From NCBI GenBank assembly GCA_002897115.2, contig BCIH01000013.1:267509-286208 (forward strand): a stretch of DNA of 18,700 nt, read 5' to 3'. The DNA comes from Prototheca cutis (lineage: Eukaryota > Chlorophyta > Trebouxiophyceae > Chlorellales > Chlorellaceae). Numbering within the stretch: position 1 is the first letter of the stretch; every line of letters starts with the position of its first letter. Shown piece by piece: positions 1-9,503 of this stretch. The notes below the pieces were generated by a model that did not search any database, was not told where the DNA came from, and worked only from the letters and a program-made list of their open reading frames with translations. A program made the translations under genes and the position numbers.

Positions 1-11
1 GCGTAGATTGT

Positions 12-44
12 GGGGTTTTTTTTTGTTTTTTTTTTTTTTTTTTT

Positions 45-75
<31 letters not shown>
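12..75. repeat. Poly-T then poly-G homopolymer tract
   Basis: T fills 16-54 except for one G at 25, and G fills 55-75. It lies beyond the last visible exon of the EGF-type gene, probably in its next intron. A 16-base motif, GGGG then nine T then GTT, starts at 12 and recurs exactly at 366-381, in the intron between the last two exons. Homopolymers this long are prone to assembly and length error. Confidence 0.9.
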
Positions 76-239
76 CCACAGAGGTGGAAAATGGCATAGA
101 GACACGCTTGACCGACACATGAGTGAGGCATAGATCAACGCTGCTCAGAGTGTCATAAAAAAAGGCCACTTCCAACCATCTCCTGGCAAAGCACAACCAC
201 CACCCCCGGCGATCGATCAATCAAATCAATCAGCCTCAC

Positions 240-3145
240 CTCTGTGCATTCATCGGAAACACAAACCAGCTCGGAGCCCTTGCGGCGCTGAGGAGCGGGA
301 CAGGTGTAGTCGGCGCAGTCCTCACCGAAACTGTCCAGGGTCAAAGGAGATTTGAAGAGTTTTTTGGGGTTTTTTTTTGTTAATGAACAGTGCTGTTAAC
401 AACATCACCGCATGTCACGAGCCGCAACTGGGGCACAGAGGGACATCTACCCTCCTCCTAGAGAACATGCGAGAAACCATATCACGGCAACCCGCACCAG
501 CGGTCAACCACCACCCGAAGACAAACCTGCAGTCTGTCGAGCCCTGAGGACACACGCACTCCTGCCAGCACGTCCCGTCGTCAGTGGAGCCGTTGAAATG
601 ACACAAGGGTCGGCGGTCGCCTGCCCTGCACGACGCCTTTCCCTCCGCTGCCGCCGAGCAGTCCCCGCCGGCAAACCCGGGGTCGCACACACAGGTGCCC
701 TCGTCCGTGCAGTTGCCGTGACCACTGCAGCCGTTCAAGCAGTGGCCCAACCGCAGCACCGTCACGTTGTACCCAATCTGGGCAAAAGTACGGGGTGGTG
801 GCTTGTAGGAATGGATACGTATCAGGCCAGCTGAGTTTTCACTCTGCTGGCACAGCCCCCTTCATGCGACAAGGGTCCACCCGCAGTCGATTCATCTCAT
901 ATCCGACCCCAAGCACCATCCCCAGTGCCACAAGGCCCCCACGTGATCAGACCTTAAATCCGTGCAGCGGGGAGTACACAGCCAGCGACCAGTTGCCCTT
1001 GCTCAGCTGGGATGGGCAGAGCGTCAGGTGCCGCGTCACATTCTGCTCCTCCATGACCAGCTTGTGCACAAAGTCGGAAGCTGTCGGGAAGCTGGTGCCG
1101 TTGGCCTGTGTTTCAAAGCAAGGGACGGGGTGGTGACGACAGAAACATGGGTTTCAATGGGGGCTGCCAGGTCCCCACCTCTCCTTCCATTGCACCAGCA
1201 CCCTATTCATTCAGCAAACAATAATGGAGTCTGGCAGACGCCGGCGATCAGGAAGCAGGCACCGGCTTCCACAATGCCCTCCCAGCGACTGCCAGCCCAC
1301 CGGTGCAAGGAGCAGTGCAGGCTTGGCCTGGAACCACTGGCCCAGGTCGGGTCCGTGGAAGCTGGCGAGAAGCTGCACTTCTGCCACCCCAGACAGCATC
1401 GCCCCTGCATCGTTTGGCAATGGATTTCATCAGCACTGCCAAGTTGGTTGGCCGTTTGCTTGCTTGCTTCTCATGTTCCAGCACACAGCGCAACTTTCCA
1501 GCCCGTACAGGGGGCTGAACCCAGCACGCTGTTGCCCCAACCTCCTCAGGACCACTGACGGACGTGTGATAGGGGGCATGGAGTAGTATTCGTAGTCAAA
1601 GTACCCCGGCTCGCGAACCACGGGTTTGCCATACTCGAGCGGGGCATGCACCTTGCTGCAGTCGTCGCCGCCATACCTGTAGGGCATTGGAATGGTGACC
1701 AGCACATGGGGCGGTTGCTCTACTTCCACACCCTGACGACGCCCACCAGACCTCTCCAAAACATCCATACCCACACTTCACTCGAGGAGAATCACCCTAT
1801 CCCCCCCCCCCCCNCCNCCCCCCCCAACAAACAAACATCCGCACCCTTCATCACAGATGCAGACGCGGTCTTGGGCGGGGGCGGTGGTGTTGCATGACCC
1901 GTGGCCTGAGCACCCCCGGGGACAGTCGTATTTCTTGAGCTGCAGGGTACAGTTTGCGGCGTGAAGACCGCCTCGAACGCCCGCGAACCAAGTCCCTGGG
2001 CGCAGCGCCGCGACCCCGGGCACCGCGCGGCCCTCCACCCGTGCATCCAGCACCACTTCCAGTGCCGTGTCCTGTTCAGCCGCGTTCCACCATGGCCGCG
2101 CGTCGAACTGGCCGACGCCCGTGCCGGGCGGCTCGCCGGATTTCAGATAAAGGTCCAACTCGCCAAGGAACCGCGACCCCCGACCCAGCTCCTCGATCAC
2201 CACGATGGACACTTGGAGGTCCGTTTCATTGACCTCAAACTCGTAAAACTGCCTGCGCGGAGGGGGAAAATAGATTGTGGCGCGTCGGCGGATCGTGCGG
2301 CCACAGGCGCGCACGTTCATTGCGACCCTGCATGAGAAGAGGAATAAACAATCCAGCTTGTGCAGTGTCTTTTTCTCACTCACCATTGGTCTGGCCCCAC
2401 GTGCTGTCCGGGCAGGTCCACAGGATCCCCGCTCTGACTCTTGNTGCGGAGATCTGTGACGTTGGCCGAACAATCCTCAAAGCCCAAGCCTGCATGCGGG
2501 TGGCGGGTGGCTACTCAGTCCAGGGAAGGAGGAGCACCGTCTTCGACCCGGACATCGACCCACTGTCAGTAGTGGCACTGCCGACGGGCACCGTCAGCAG
2601 TGGCACGCAGAATGCCAGCGAAAAGCCAAACTCCCACCCACCTACCCACTGACCAGTCAACCCACCGGGAAAGACATCAGGCACGGGCTTTGAAAAACTG
2701 CCTGTGCACTGGCAGGTCCCCTCGGCGCTGCATCCCTCGTGGCGTGGGTCAGGGTCGTCGCGTCGCGTGCTGCACACCAGGGCCTGGCCATCGACGGGGT
2801 CAAACGCCAGCGGGCACAGGTCGCGGAGGGAGCGCAGCGAAAACGCGACGCTCACGCCGCCGTACGCCCGCACGCACAGCAGCGCGCCCGTGAACCCGGC
2901 GGCGTCGCCAAAGGCCCGGCGGGCGACGGTGTGAGACACGACGGGCGCGGAAGCGGCGCTGGTATCGGAGAAGTCCCAGCCCTGTACCGTCCGATTGGGC
3001 ACCACCTCGGGACCCCGGGGACCGCCGGTCCACAGGCCAAACAGATCGGGATCACCACGGTCATCGGAGCTGGTTCGTCGAAGCTCCACCGCCAGGTAGT
3101 TCCAGGGACTGATCTCTGACCTGGGATTGGGTTCGGGAGTTGAGC

Positions 3146-3219
<74 letters not shown>

Positions 3220-3609
3220 TCACAGAAAGGAAAAGTGGCGGCAGCCTTGGAAAATACGTGAGCGAAGCCCCTGCCTAAACCCATGTCCCTCACCCCCACC
3301 ACCAACTTGCCTCCAGTCAAACTGGGCGGCGAAGCAGACCCAGCCCTCGGGCTCCAGTGTGTCGCACTTGTCTGCAGCCCTGCACCAGTCGGTCATGTCC
3401 TCGCCGTCCATGGCGCTGCCAAACACGGGGATCGAGCAGTCCGTGCCCGTCCATCCCCGACTCTCGGGCGCCGGCCAGGGATTCTCGCACTCACAGGCGC
3501 CAGAAGGCAGCAGCCTGCCATGCCCATTGCACGCCTGCTGACTGCTTGCAAGGCATGGTAGCATGCATAATAAAGCCAAGGCAAGCCACAAGTGCCTTGG
3601 CGCCGCCAT
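240..3609 (-). CDS. Secreted beta-sandwich/EGF modular protein, partial at its 3' end
   Basis: Reconstructed exons, in coding order: 3609-3294, 3115-2666, 2489-2384, 2252-1845, 1676-1542, 1361-1301, 1105-953, 777-527 and 330-240. These give 657 residues in one continuous phase. The last exon ends at a GTGAGG donor, so the gene continues past the left edge. The ATG at 3609 is chosen because a signal peptide follows at once (hydrophobic LWLALALLCMLPCLA, then ASSQQ). EGF-like Cys clusters lie near residues 27-58, 225-265, 401-433 and 556-583; the last two carry CSGHG. Between them lie repeated beta-rich segments. The clearest, about 292-398, has FYEFEV, LDLYLKSG and PGTWFAGV, which resembles the bacterial PPC-type sandwich. 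Several N-glycosylation sequons (NET, NCT, NVT, NGT) fit an extracellular protein. Inference: a cell-surface or secreted glycoprotein. If a multi-pass membrane region follows outside the window, a TMEM8/PGAP6-like protein is possible. Splice sites at 3294/3115 and 953 are the least certain. One N (2444) falls in exon 3. Confidence 0.82.
1801..1825. repeat. Poly-C tract with two N bases, in an intron
   Basis: An unbroken C run apart from N at 1814 and 1817. It reads as poly-G on the transcribed sense of the EGF-type gene and starts about 20 bases inside the intron, after the donor at 1844. The N bases indicate poor sequence quality here. Confidence 0.95.
3149..3218. repeat. (GT)35 microsatellite
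   Basis: A perfect GT dinucleotide repeat of 70 bases. It lies in the first intron of the EGF-type gene (3116-3293) and reads as (AC)35 in the sense direction. It stands about 33 bases upstream of the acceptor used for exon 2. Confidence 0.98.
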
Positions 3610-4025
3610 GGCCGCAGATCGACTGTAGCACCCTCCGGAGCTGGTCCCGGGGATCACTTCCAAGCGATCGCCATGCAATGCAGCCTCAACCCTCGCACTG
3701 CAGGAAGTCGATTTTCAGAAGACTTCAATGACACATTCATGTGTCCTTTGATGCGTTCGAGGTGGGCTGGGGGGCATATTCGACTTCCCATTGTCCGAGA
3801 GGATCCGATCTGAACCTTCAGCCATGGGGGCCCCCTTCCTTGCCCCACACACCCAGCGGCCCTGCCATCACGAGCAGACAAAGCGTATGGATGAGCCTTT
3901 TTCATCCCCAATAGAGAAGCAATTATTCAAGGTATGTGCAAGTTCAGCAGAAGAGCCAGTAAAATACAATATTTGTGGATGCTGTCCAGCTTTCAGCCAC
4001 GACGAGATCCAACAAGGGACAAGGA
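3610..4025. other. Intergenic spacer between RsmI and the EGF-type gene
   Basis: This 416-base gap separates the RsmI stop from the start of the next minus-strand gene, so it should hold the RsmI 3' UTR and the promoter of the EGF-type gene. I see no convincing coding region, RNA gene, repeat or TGTAA polyadenylation motif in it. Confidence 0.6.
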
Positions 4026-5529
4026 TCATGGGGTTTCCCCCGGAGTCGTTTCCCCTGGCCCAAGCTCCAAGGACAGCTGGTAGCACCTCTTTCTGCTGAC
4101 GTCCAGGGCTGCGGAGATTGCGGCGGCCGCCGCAGAACGCGACATCCCAGCATCCACGGCCGCTTTGAGCGCGGCCAACAGAGCTCTGTCGTCCAAGTCT
4201 GCCCCCGGCCCCTGACCCGCCACCGAGTCATCAGGCGACAGCACCAGCGTAAACTCGCCTCTGGGCGTGCAATCACCTTGTCCGGGGTCAAATCGCGCGG
4301 CAAGCTCGCCCAGCGTGCCCCGCAGCACCTCCTCATGCAGCTTGGTGAGCTCCCTCGCCAGCACACAGCGCCGCCCGGGGCCCAGCACCTCGCCCGCGGA
4401 GTGGAGCACAGCGTGCACAGCGTGCGGCGGCACAAACAGGACGACGCATGCAGTGGCGATTCCTGCACGGGGTTTTGGGGCGGGACGCTGTCCAACGTTT
4501 CCTTGAACATCTGGTACCGTGCCACACAGCAGCCACGGCCAAACTCCGCCATCTGCATGCGCGCGCACACACGCACGCACGCGCGCGCGCACCACGGATC
4601 TGTTCGAGCTCCTTGCGCCGGGCAGCCTCTTTTGCCGGCAAGAACCCCGCAAAGTAGAGCTTTGATGTGTCGAAACCCGAAACAGCCACGGCAGCCATCA
4701 TGGCAGAGGGGCCTGGCAAGGGTGTTGTGTGTTGTCCTTGGGTTCCATGTGCATCAGAACATGCAGCGAGAGTCATGTGACACATCCCCGAAGTTTCATT
4801 CCTCCATTTCCCAGGTCGCGGATGAGCCCACCTGCCGCTCTCTTCCTCTGCACACTGCAACCCTTCTCTCTCCAAAAAATATCAAAACGAGAGCGATCAC
4901 GATCTCACTGGGCGCACCCGGGACGGAGCTCACGAGCAGGCCCGCAGCCGCCACGGCAGCTACCAGGCGGCTTCCCGGGTCGCTGACACAGGGCGTTCCC
5001 GCGTCCGAGACCAGTGCCAGCACCGCACCCGTCTCCAGCATACGGACAACCTGCGAGGGCATGAATGCATGCGACGGGGGATGTCATGTCTTGGGATTGC
5101 AGGAGCGGCGCCGCAACGTGCATACAAAGCAAGCACCCCATCAGCAGGCAGCACCTTGTGGCTCTTGGCAGCCTCGTTGTGCTCGTGTAGGCTTTCCAAG
5201 GGCGTGGTGATGCCAAAATGGGTGCAGAGGTGCCGGGTGTGGCGGGTATCCTCGCAGAGGATCTTGTCACACTGCCTGAGCACCGCTAGGGCCCGGGGGC
5301 TCATGTCCTGGAGGTTGCCAATGGGCGTGGCAACGATGTGCAGGCCCGCAGGCAGCGGGGAAGGTGCATTGGACGTTTCATGTCCTGATGCTTGCCGTAC
5401 CGTGCAGCTCCGAAACAGGCACAGCCCCGTGAGAGGTGCGTGCGCGCGCAGCGGGGGTCTCCCGATCAACCAGCCGTCGACACCCCGCAGGGCACAAGCG
5501 TCCCTCAGCAAGGCCCCTCTGGCCAGCAT
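4026..5529 (-). CDS. rsmI: RsmI-type 16S rRNA (cytidine 2'-O)-methyltransferase, organellar
   Basis: Exons 5529-5155, 5050-4918, 4712-4593 and 4462-4026 give 354 residues, against about 286 for bacterial RsmI. The family uses S-adenosylmethionine to methylate the ribose of C1402 in bacterial 16S rRNA. Motifs in order: IVATPIGNL (65-73), CEDTRHTRHL (92-101), HEHNEA (115-120), ALVSDAGTPCVSDPG (137-151), VPGPSA (168-173), FAGFLP (190-195), ARELTKLHEEVLRG (245-258) and RGEF (277-280). The C-terminal helical segment ending SRKRCYQLSLELG also fits bacterial RsmI. The first 60 or so residues are Arg- and Ala-rich, which suggests a plastid or mitochondrial leader. An in-frame TGA directly upstream supports this ATG. 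All introns keep phase, and reading through any of them destroys a conserved block. The gene is head-to-head with Tim50. Which organelle it serves cannot be decided here. Confidence 0.94.
4553..4592. repeat. Alternating purine-pyrimidine tract at a 5' splice site
   Basis: Forty bases of strictly alternating purine and pyrimidine (mixed GC, AC and TG steps) begin exactly at the first intron base after the third coding exon of RsmI. Such tracts can adopt Z-DNA. On the sense strand the donor reads GTGCGCGCG. Confidence 0.85.
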
Positions 5530-5882
5530 CTCTCAGCCCCGATCACATCCTGCGATGATCATGGATGGGCATGTAGGATGTCATGCAATGCACGCCGTGG
5601 TGATCAGTCGTGGAGAGTTGGAGGGAACTCGAAGGAGCGCGAGCGGCATGTGGGGTCTTACTCACCTGCCTGAACATATGGTCGTCGGAATGGCATGCGC
5701 GACGTCACCGGTCCAGCTTGCCTGCCCGCACCGCTGCACCACAAGAACGCACTAGCCAACACACCGCATGGCTCATCCCTAAATTGAAGAGTTTTATTAA
5801 CAGCGCGTCCTGGCAATCGGCGGGGAGACTTGGAGTCGGTCTTGTGAGGTGTCGAGACAGTCGAGCAGGACTGCCGTCGGCC
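5530..5882. promoter_or_regulatory. Divergent promoter region, RsmI and Tim50
   Basis: These 353 bases lie between the two start codons of genes transcribed away from each other, so both promoters must be here or reach into the genes. An AT-rich patch (TTTTATTAA near 5793) stands about 90 bases before the Tim50 ATG. No element could be assigned with confidence, and nothing in the gap looks coding. Confidence 0.6.
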
Positions 5883-7366
5883 ATGTTTCAAGCGGCGCTG
5901 CGCAATGTACGCGCCACACGATATGGCGCCCGATTCATCAGACAATTCAGGTATTCGGTTCGCACGCCGCCGTGATGCGGGGAGTGGGCCATTGGTGGGG
6001 TCCATTGCGATGACACATGCACAGACGAATGGGGTGTGGCGCCGTGGGTGAGGGGGGTTCCTGCCGGCAGCCATCTCTGGGGCGCCCGTGCGCCGGGCCT
6101 TTAGGATCCAAGCACTTAGCCCGCGCGCAACTCTTCATTCCATTCTCTGCTGCAGCGAGAACAAGGGTCAGGGCCCCGTGACGGGCCGGCTCGCAGCGTT
6201 GAGCGAGGAAACAGCGACAGGCAGCAAGCTCTTTGGCGACCTGCCACCGCCTGAGGGCGTGGCGGCCGCTTCCACCACGGCGGCTGGCACCGCCACACGT
6301 GCCGCTGGTGCAGGTGCCGCGGGTGCAGGTGCTGCGGCTGCGGCCGAGGCCGCGACGGCAGCAGCGGCAGACGGAGCACTGCCGCGCGCAGTGACGGCGA
6401 TTGGCAACGCGGTGTTCTTTTCGGGCGTGGCCGCAGCTTCGTTCTTTGGCTACTACTACTGGCGCTATGACGCGGAGGAGCTGGAGGCGCTGGTGGCGGC
6501 GACGCGGGATGACCCGGCACGGGCCTTCCCTGGGTCAAGCGTCTGGGTTCCCGTGCTGGAGTGGTTTTGCGACCACCGGCGCAGCCTCGAGGGCGAGATG
6601 CGCAAGTACGCAGATCCTCCCTCGGATCGCCTGCTGCCCGACCTGCCCCCCGCGGCACGCCACGTCAAGACCCTGGTGCTCGACCTGGACGACCTTCTCG
6701 TCCACTCGGACTGGACGCGCGAGCGCGGCTGGCGCACGTTCAAGCGCCCTGGCGCCGAGGAGTTTATCGCGTCCATGGCCCAGTACTATGAGCTGGTAGT
6801 GTACACCAGCCAGCTGCCCACCTACGCCGACCCCATCCTGGACAGACTGGACCCCCAGCGTCTCATCCAGTACCGCCTGTACAGGGACAGCACCCAGTAC
6901 GTGCACGGCCGCCACGTCCGAGACCTCAGCAAGCTCAACCGCGACCCGCAGCAGGTCCTGTTCCTGACGCCTGACGAGGGAGCCTGCGAGCTCCAGCCCG
7001 AAAACGCCATCAAGGTAGGACTGGGATGTGGCTTTTTGTAGCTGGACCGGGGGTTTCCCTTCCCAGGCACACTCTAACAAACAAGAGCAAGAGGAATGCC
7101 GTCGTTTTGTACACCAATCAACCGAACAGATGAAGCCGTGGAAGAAGGAGGAGGGCGACACGGCGTTGCTGGACATGCTTCCCCTGCTCGAAGCGGTGGT
7201 GCGGACCAATGTGCCCGACGTGCGGGCGGTGGTGACCTCGTACCAGGGCGAGGAGGATGTCCCGGCGGCCTACCGACGGCGCCTGGCAGCAGCGGCGGAG
7301 AGCCAGCGCTCGCAGAAGGCTGCCCGCGCTGCGGGTGGCTTCCTTGGCGCGTTCGCGGGGAGGTGA
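5883..7366 (+). CDS. TIM50: Tim50, mitochondrial presequence receptor of the TIM23 complex
   Basis: Exons 5883-5950, 6156-7014 and 7130-7366 give 387 residues. Tim50 sits in the inner mitochondrial membrane and passes presequences from TOM to the TIM23 channel. The N-terminus (MFQAALRNVRATRYGARF) is a classic Arg-rich amphipathic presequence. An Ala/Gly-rich stretch (about 58-95) leads to one membrane helix (about 105-124, ending FFGYYYWRY). The FCP1/NIF-like HAD domain follows, with LVLDLDDLLVHSDW (196-209), GWRTFKRPGAEEF, YELVVYTSQ, DLSKLNRDPQQV and LQPENAIKMKPWK. The HAD signature is DLDDL, so the Thr or Val expected in DxDx(T/V) is replaced by Leu; together with the family's import role this suggests no phosphatase activity. 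The start at 5883 is preferred over an ATG at 6088 because it supplies a presequence, a proper donor (AG/GTATTC) and a matching phase into the acceptor at 6155. Confidence 0.93.
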
Positions 7367-7898
7367 TGGGATGCTCTGCTGCTTTGAGGCGCAGGGGGAT
7401 GTGGTGACGGGATCACGCGGCAGCTCTGGCAATGGCGACTGGCCTCGACAAGCCTGGAGGGCACAACGGGGCCATCATTCGTTGCATGGCGACTTTAAAG
7501 TTGGTACGGGCCTGCCGCCGCCGCGAGCCGACCCTAACACCATCACATCTCCCCGGGGTTCGACTTTCTGGGAAGGCAGGCAGGAACTTCTTATCATGCT
7601 CCGTCTTGCTTTTTGGTGCAGAGCACCATGCAAGTTAGTTGCAAGCCCTGCGCCAATTTTTGTGGCTCACATGCCGAGACGGAGTGACTGTTGTTGCTGC
7701 CCCTGCTAGTGCGGCTGCACTGCCACTCACGTCATGAGATGAAACACAGGTTCTTCTTCACGCACTGCCTGAGATTGCAGTCGTGCATTTCAGACAGCGA
7801 TAAGAGGCTGGAAAAGGAGGGGCAGCAGCAAGGAAGAAACAAGGAAAACATAGGGGGAATAGGTTCATTGGCAGGACCGTTTGCTGAAAATAGCTCCC
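7367..7898. other. Convergent 3' region between Tim50 and the Lys-rich gene
   Basis: A 532-base gap between two stop codons facing each other, so it probably holds both 3' UTRs. I see no conserved coding pattern, tRNA or repeat. Neither strand carries a TGTAA polyadenylation motif here. Confidence 0.6.
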
Positions 7899-8546
7899 TC
7901 AAGAGGGCTTGCGGTCGCTGCCAGATCCCTTGTCCTTCTTCTTCTTGTGCTTCTTCTCCGTGCTCCTCGCATCCTTGCCGGCTTTTTCAGCCTTGGCGGC
8001 TGCCGCAGGCNTTGCCGCCGCCTCCACGTCCTCTCCATCCCCCGACTTGCGCTTCTTCCTGCTGCTGGATTTTGCCTTCTTTGCCGACGCGTCGGTGGTA
8101 CGCTCTCGCATGGGCTTGGCCTCTGGCGTGCCCTGTGCAGCGGCAGCCTGCGCCGGTCCCTCTGTGAGAGGAGGCTTGGCCGGGGTCTGGCGAGCGGCGG
8201 GGTCGCCACCTGCAGTGGCAATCTTGTTCAGGCCATCCAGCTCTGCCAGCGCAGTGGCCGCGCGCTCCAGGTTGCTCACGTCCGTGTGTGAGAGCGACGC
8301 GTTCTGCAAGGGGTGCAGCCCAGGGGAGATATGGGTGAATGGCTTGCGCATGCCCACCCCAGCCGACGGCCTCGTGGCTAGGCCCCCGAATTCAGAGCCT
8401 GGAACGCCAGCGACGCCCATCCCTCCAGCGCATTCCCCCTCGCGACTCCTCACCTCCTTCAACATCCTCTTAATCATCGCTGCGGCAAACTGCGGGGTGC
8501 ATGGCTCCGACTTGAGCAGTCGCGCCCTGACGAACCGCCGCTGCAT
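7899..8546 (-). CDS. Uncharacterised lysine-rich, probably nuclear protein
   Basis: Exons 8546-8454 and 8303-7899 give 165 residues. The intron has a good donor (GAG/GTGAGG) and acceptor (CCTTGCAG/AAC), both in phase 0. An in-frame TAA lies 16 codons upstream of the ATG. The first 60 or so residues look helical (QFAAAMIKRMLKE, then LSHTDVSNLERAATALAEL). The rest is low-complexity, rich in Ala, Lys and Ser, with basic clusters such as SRKKRKS and EKKHKKKKDK that look like nuclear or nucleolar localisation signals. I do not recognise the family. The intron reading is favoured over read-through because the intervening segment is Gly/Pro-rich and featureless. One N (8011) falls in the coding region. 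The gene is divergent from the plastid LPD gene and convergent with Tim50. Confidence 0.6.
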   Translation of the reverse strand: MQRRFVRARLLKSEPCTPQFAAAMIKRMLKEVRSREGECAGGMGVAGVPGSEFGGLATRPSAGVGMRKPFTHISPGLHPLQNASLSHTDVSNLERAATALAELDGLNKIATAGGDPAARQTPAKPPLTEGPAQAAAAQGTPEAKPMRERTTDASAKKAKSSSRKKRKSGDGEDVEAAAXPAAAAKAEKAGKDARSTEKKHKKKKDKGSGSDRKPS

Positions 8547-9503
8547 GGCTCCGGAAACGCGAGGCAGAAGGACAGTCGACAGCCGATGAGAAGCCCTGAT
8601 ATTTTAATGGGTTGCTGTAATAAAATGGGGAGTATGTCTGGACTCGTTTGGCCCCGCGTGCATGCATGGCTCGAAGAGTGCTGGAGGGGGGATCGGAATC
8701 AGAAAAAAATGGTGCCTTGCAGAATCAGAGGTCCCAGTCCATTTGGCTGATCATAGGCGGCGCCCTGGACAATGATCACTCTCAAAGAATTCTTGTAAAT
8801 GAATTACACAGAGCTTGGAATACCAGGAAGCAGCATCATTGTAAACCAGGTGGCCAAGTGAACATTTGCGTTTTTGCAGTGCTCATGCCACCCTCGACAG
8901 GCTTCCCGGCTGTTTCCTTGCCATTGACACTGCTGCCACATGTCAACTGCAGCCGCTGACAATAGCAAAAGCTCGCATCCAGAGCTGCAGTCCTTCGGTG
9001 ATGGGTGCTCATGCCAGATCACAAAGTGCCGATCGTTCCACAGTTTAAGCTGAGCTGCGCATTGGTGCTGCCCCTTGCCGTATTTTATGAACGACATGTG
9101 CCAGCACTAGCGATTGTATCATGGCATAAAGTGTGGTGATCATGCCGCGGATTTCCAGTGGTGATCGTCAGGATTCCAGCATGGTGACCAGGCAAATCTG
9201 CTTAGCACTTCACACAGGTGAAGCAGGGCAGGGACCCCCTGCTGTTAGGGACATCTATGAATACTTTAAATTACAATAAAATGATTTTTCTATCTATCGA
9301 TCCTGAGATTCGGCAGGCGTAGCAGGGACTTCCCATTATGACAAAAATCTGATCTCGCCACCAAGGGCCCCACCCCCGCGAGTCGATGCAAAGCCGGAGT
9401 GCCAGTTTGCAGGTCCGCCCCCTCCCTCAAGAGCCATGTTTACCCCCAAGCAACCACACACTACCGTGTCATTTGATCATTTAGCGTGCACATATCTGTA
9501 AAG
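8547..9503. promoter_or_regulatory. Divergent intergenic region, Lys-rich gene and plastid LPD
   Basis: These 957 bases separate two start codons on opposite strands and should contain both promoters and 5' UTRs. The GC content drops locally, with AT-rich stretches near 8600-8630 and 9255-9305. Short open frames here show no recognisable protein pattern. No repeat or RNA gene was found. Confidence 0.55.

Noticed and set aside
3149..3218. His-Thr, Cys-Val and similar repeat proteins read from the GT tract
   Set aside because: These are translations of a dinucleotide microsatellite inside an intron, not coding sequence.
4864..4917. Read-through after SSVPG in RsmI (reading APSEIVIAL)
   Set aside because: Splicing at CCGG/GTGCGC to 4712 restores the family motif VPGPSA and leads into SGF and FAGFLP. 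Read-through loses them.
3975..5210. A 411-codon plus-strand open frame across RsmI
   Set aside because: It crosses three exons and two introns of the well-supported RsmI gene on the other strand and shows only low-complexity sequence.
6088..6155. ATG at 6088 as the Tim50 start (MRRAFRIQALS)
   Set aside because: It uses a stretch that better fits an intron ending CTGCTGCAG. The upstream exon at 5883 gives a proper presequence in matching phase.
8804..9097. A 97-codon minus-strand frame in the divergent spacer
   Set aside because: No motif, no codon bias like the neighbours and no splice context. It is probably chance in UTR or promoter DNA.
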